This document shows, piece after piece, positions 63,096 to 64,000 of a stretch of DNA of 64,000 bases. The DNA is from Candidatus Competibacteraceae bacterium (GTDB taxonomy: Bacteria; Pseudomonadota; Gammaproteobacteria; Competibacterales; Competibacteraceae): assembly GCA_016712625.1 (NCBI GenBank), contig JADJQQ010000001.1, forward strand, positions 1,302,001-1,366,000, given 5' to 3'. Below the pieces are notes generated by a model that was given only the letters and a program-made list of their open reading frames with translations, was not told the DNA's origin and ran no database searches. Made by a program: the position numbers and the translations under genes. Every line of letters begins with the position of its first letter. The stretch's first letter is position 1.

Positions 63096-64000
63096 ATGAA
63101 TACTCCAGCGCTTGTTGCTCGCCCGGCATCGCGCCCGCAACCGCCCGTTCATCCCGCCCCGGTCTGGACCGTGGACGCCGTGCTGGCGCTGTTTGAATTA
63201 CCTCTCCCCGATTTACTGTTCCAGGCGCAGGCAAGCTTGCGCGCCCACTTCGACCCCAACGCGGTGCAGCGCTCCACCTTGCTGTCCATCAAGACCGGCA
63301 ATTGCTCGGAGGATTGCGGTTACTGTTCTCAGTCCAAGCGCCATCAAACCGGCTTGGAAAGCCAGCGCTTGCTCTCAACCGAGGAAGTGCTGGCGGCGGC
63401 CAAAGCCGCCAAGGAACAAGGGGCCGGGCGATTTTGCATGGGGGCGGCTTGGCGCGGCCCCAAAGAGAAGGACATGGCGGCGGTCAATGAAATGGTGCGC
63501 GCGGTCAAGGCGCTCGGCTTGGAAACCTGCGTCACCTTGGGCATTCTCAAGGACGGCCAAGCGGAACAATTGAAGGAAGCCGGACTGGATTACTACAACC
63601 ACAATCTCGACACCGCACCGGAATATTACGGTGATGTGGTCACCACGCACACCTACCAGGATCGACTCGATACCCTGCACGGAGTTCGTGAGGCGGGATT
63701 AAAGGTCTGTAGCGGCGGCATTGTCGGCATGGGTGAAACTCGCCAGCATCGGGCGGGACTCATCGCAAAACTGGCCAGCCTCGACCCGCCGCCAGAATCG
63801 GTGCCGATCAACAACCTGGTGCCGATCCCCGGCACGCCCTTGGCCGGCAGCAACCCGGTGGATATTTTTGAGTTCGTGCGTACCATCGCCGCCGCCCGCA
63901 TCACCATGCCGCACAGCTACGTCCGCCTCTCCGCCGGCCGGGAGCAAATGAGCGAAGCCGAACAGGCACTCTGTTTTCTGGCGGGGGCCAACTCGATGTT
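63096..64000 (+). CDS. bioB: Biotin synthase (3' end outside window)
   Basis: The frame from the ATG at 63096 is open to the window end (301 codons). The radical-SAM cluster motif is NCSEDCGYCSQS with Cys70, Cys74 and Cys77. Further conserved stretches are RFCMGAAWRGPKEKDM near 113-128, CVTLGILKDGQAEQLKEAGLDYYNHNLDT near 149-177 and GGIVGMGET near 208-216, with the Cys of the second cluster in VCSGGIVGMG. It inserts sulfur into dethiobiotin. The N-terminus carries about 25 extra residues rich in Pro and Ala. I see no BirA-type operator upstream, and no other bio gene in the window. Confidence 0.96.
   Translation, partial: MNTPALVARPASRPQPPVHPAPVWTVDAVLALFELPLPDLLFQAQASLRAHFDPNAVQRSTLLSIKTGNCSEDCGYCSQSKRHQTGLESQRLLSTEEVLAAAKAAKEQGAGRFCMGAAWRGPKEKDMAAVNEMVRAVKALGLETCVTLGILKDGQAEQLKEAGLDYYNHNLDTAPEYYGDVVTTHTYQDRLDTLHGVREAGLKVCSGGIVGMGETRQHRAGLIAKLASLDPPPESVPINNLVPIPGTPLAGSNPVDIFEFVRTIAAARITMPHSYVRLSAGREQMSEAEQALCFLAGANSM

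Overview
The window reads as one chromosomal stretch of a GC-rich gammaproteobacterium. The order rsmG-parA-parB-atpIBEFHAGDC-glmU, an unsaturated fatty acid pair fabA-fabB, apaG, folB/folK, plsY and gltX followed by tRNA genes all fit that class. Protein style (many Sel1, pentapeptide and TerD modules, a Mla-type lipid transporter) would suit a Competibacter-like or Chromatiales-related lineage, but that finer placement is inference. No phage, integrase, transposase or CRISPR array was found.

Layout. 1-4627 (minus): 5' part of a very large secreted DUF11-repeat protein whose last repeats are near-identical 390-393 bp DNA units; its 3' end is outside the window. 4628-5030: AT-rich gap with an inverted repeat and a possible small RNA. 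5031-9269 (minus): lon followed by a secreted pentapeptide-repeat protein and a secreted PQQ-like propeller protein. 9382-12626: a methyltransferase with apaG, a GNAT acetyltransferase and a TrpB2-type tryptophan synthase beta chain. 13128-17897 (minus): a complete terZABCDE stress/tellurite operon with a sigma32-like promoter upstream. 18245-20559: a secreted Sel1-repeat protein and a small partner. 20602-25891: an unknown protein, a membrane sulfatase-type enzyme, yceI, a CDP-alcohol phosphatidyltransferase, truD and a hemolysin III protein. 25987-29625: a large hybrid histidine kinase.

29832-42717 (plus) is the conserved core: rsmG, parAB, the full F1Fo ATP synthase operon with a good sigma70 promoter and terminator, glmU, gltX, tRNA-Ala and tRNA-Glu. 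42875-50285 holds membrane and redox genes, a GCS2-type ligase, a MidA-type methyltransferase, an SH3 protein, folK/folB, plsY and an HD hydrolase. 50453-53670 has fabA, fabB, a small membrane protein and thiL. 53867-61355 (plus) is a compact run: metY, glutathione-dependent formaldehyde detoxification (frmA, frmB), a thermonuclease-like protein, and a four-gene Mla-type lipid transporter (STAS-MlaE, MlaF, MlaD, auxiliary lipoprotein). creD (minus) and the 5' part of bioB close the window.

A recurring feature matters for any use of this annotation: terB, the Sel1 gene, fabA, fabB and probably yceI are each broken by what looks like one missing base, mostly in a short homopolymer, and the DUF11 repeats carry further one-base differences. 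Because fabA and fabB are normally essential, sequencing or assembly error is the simplest explanation; real frameshifting remains open for terB.
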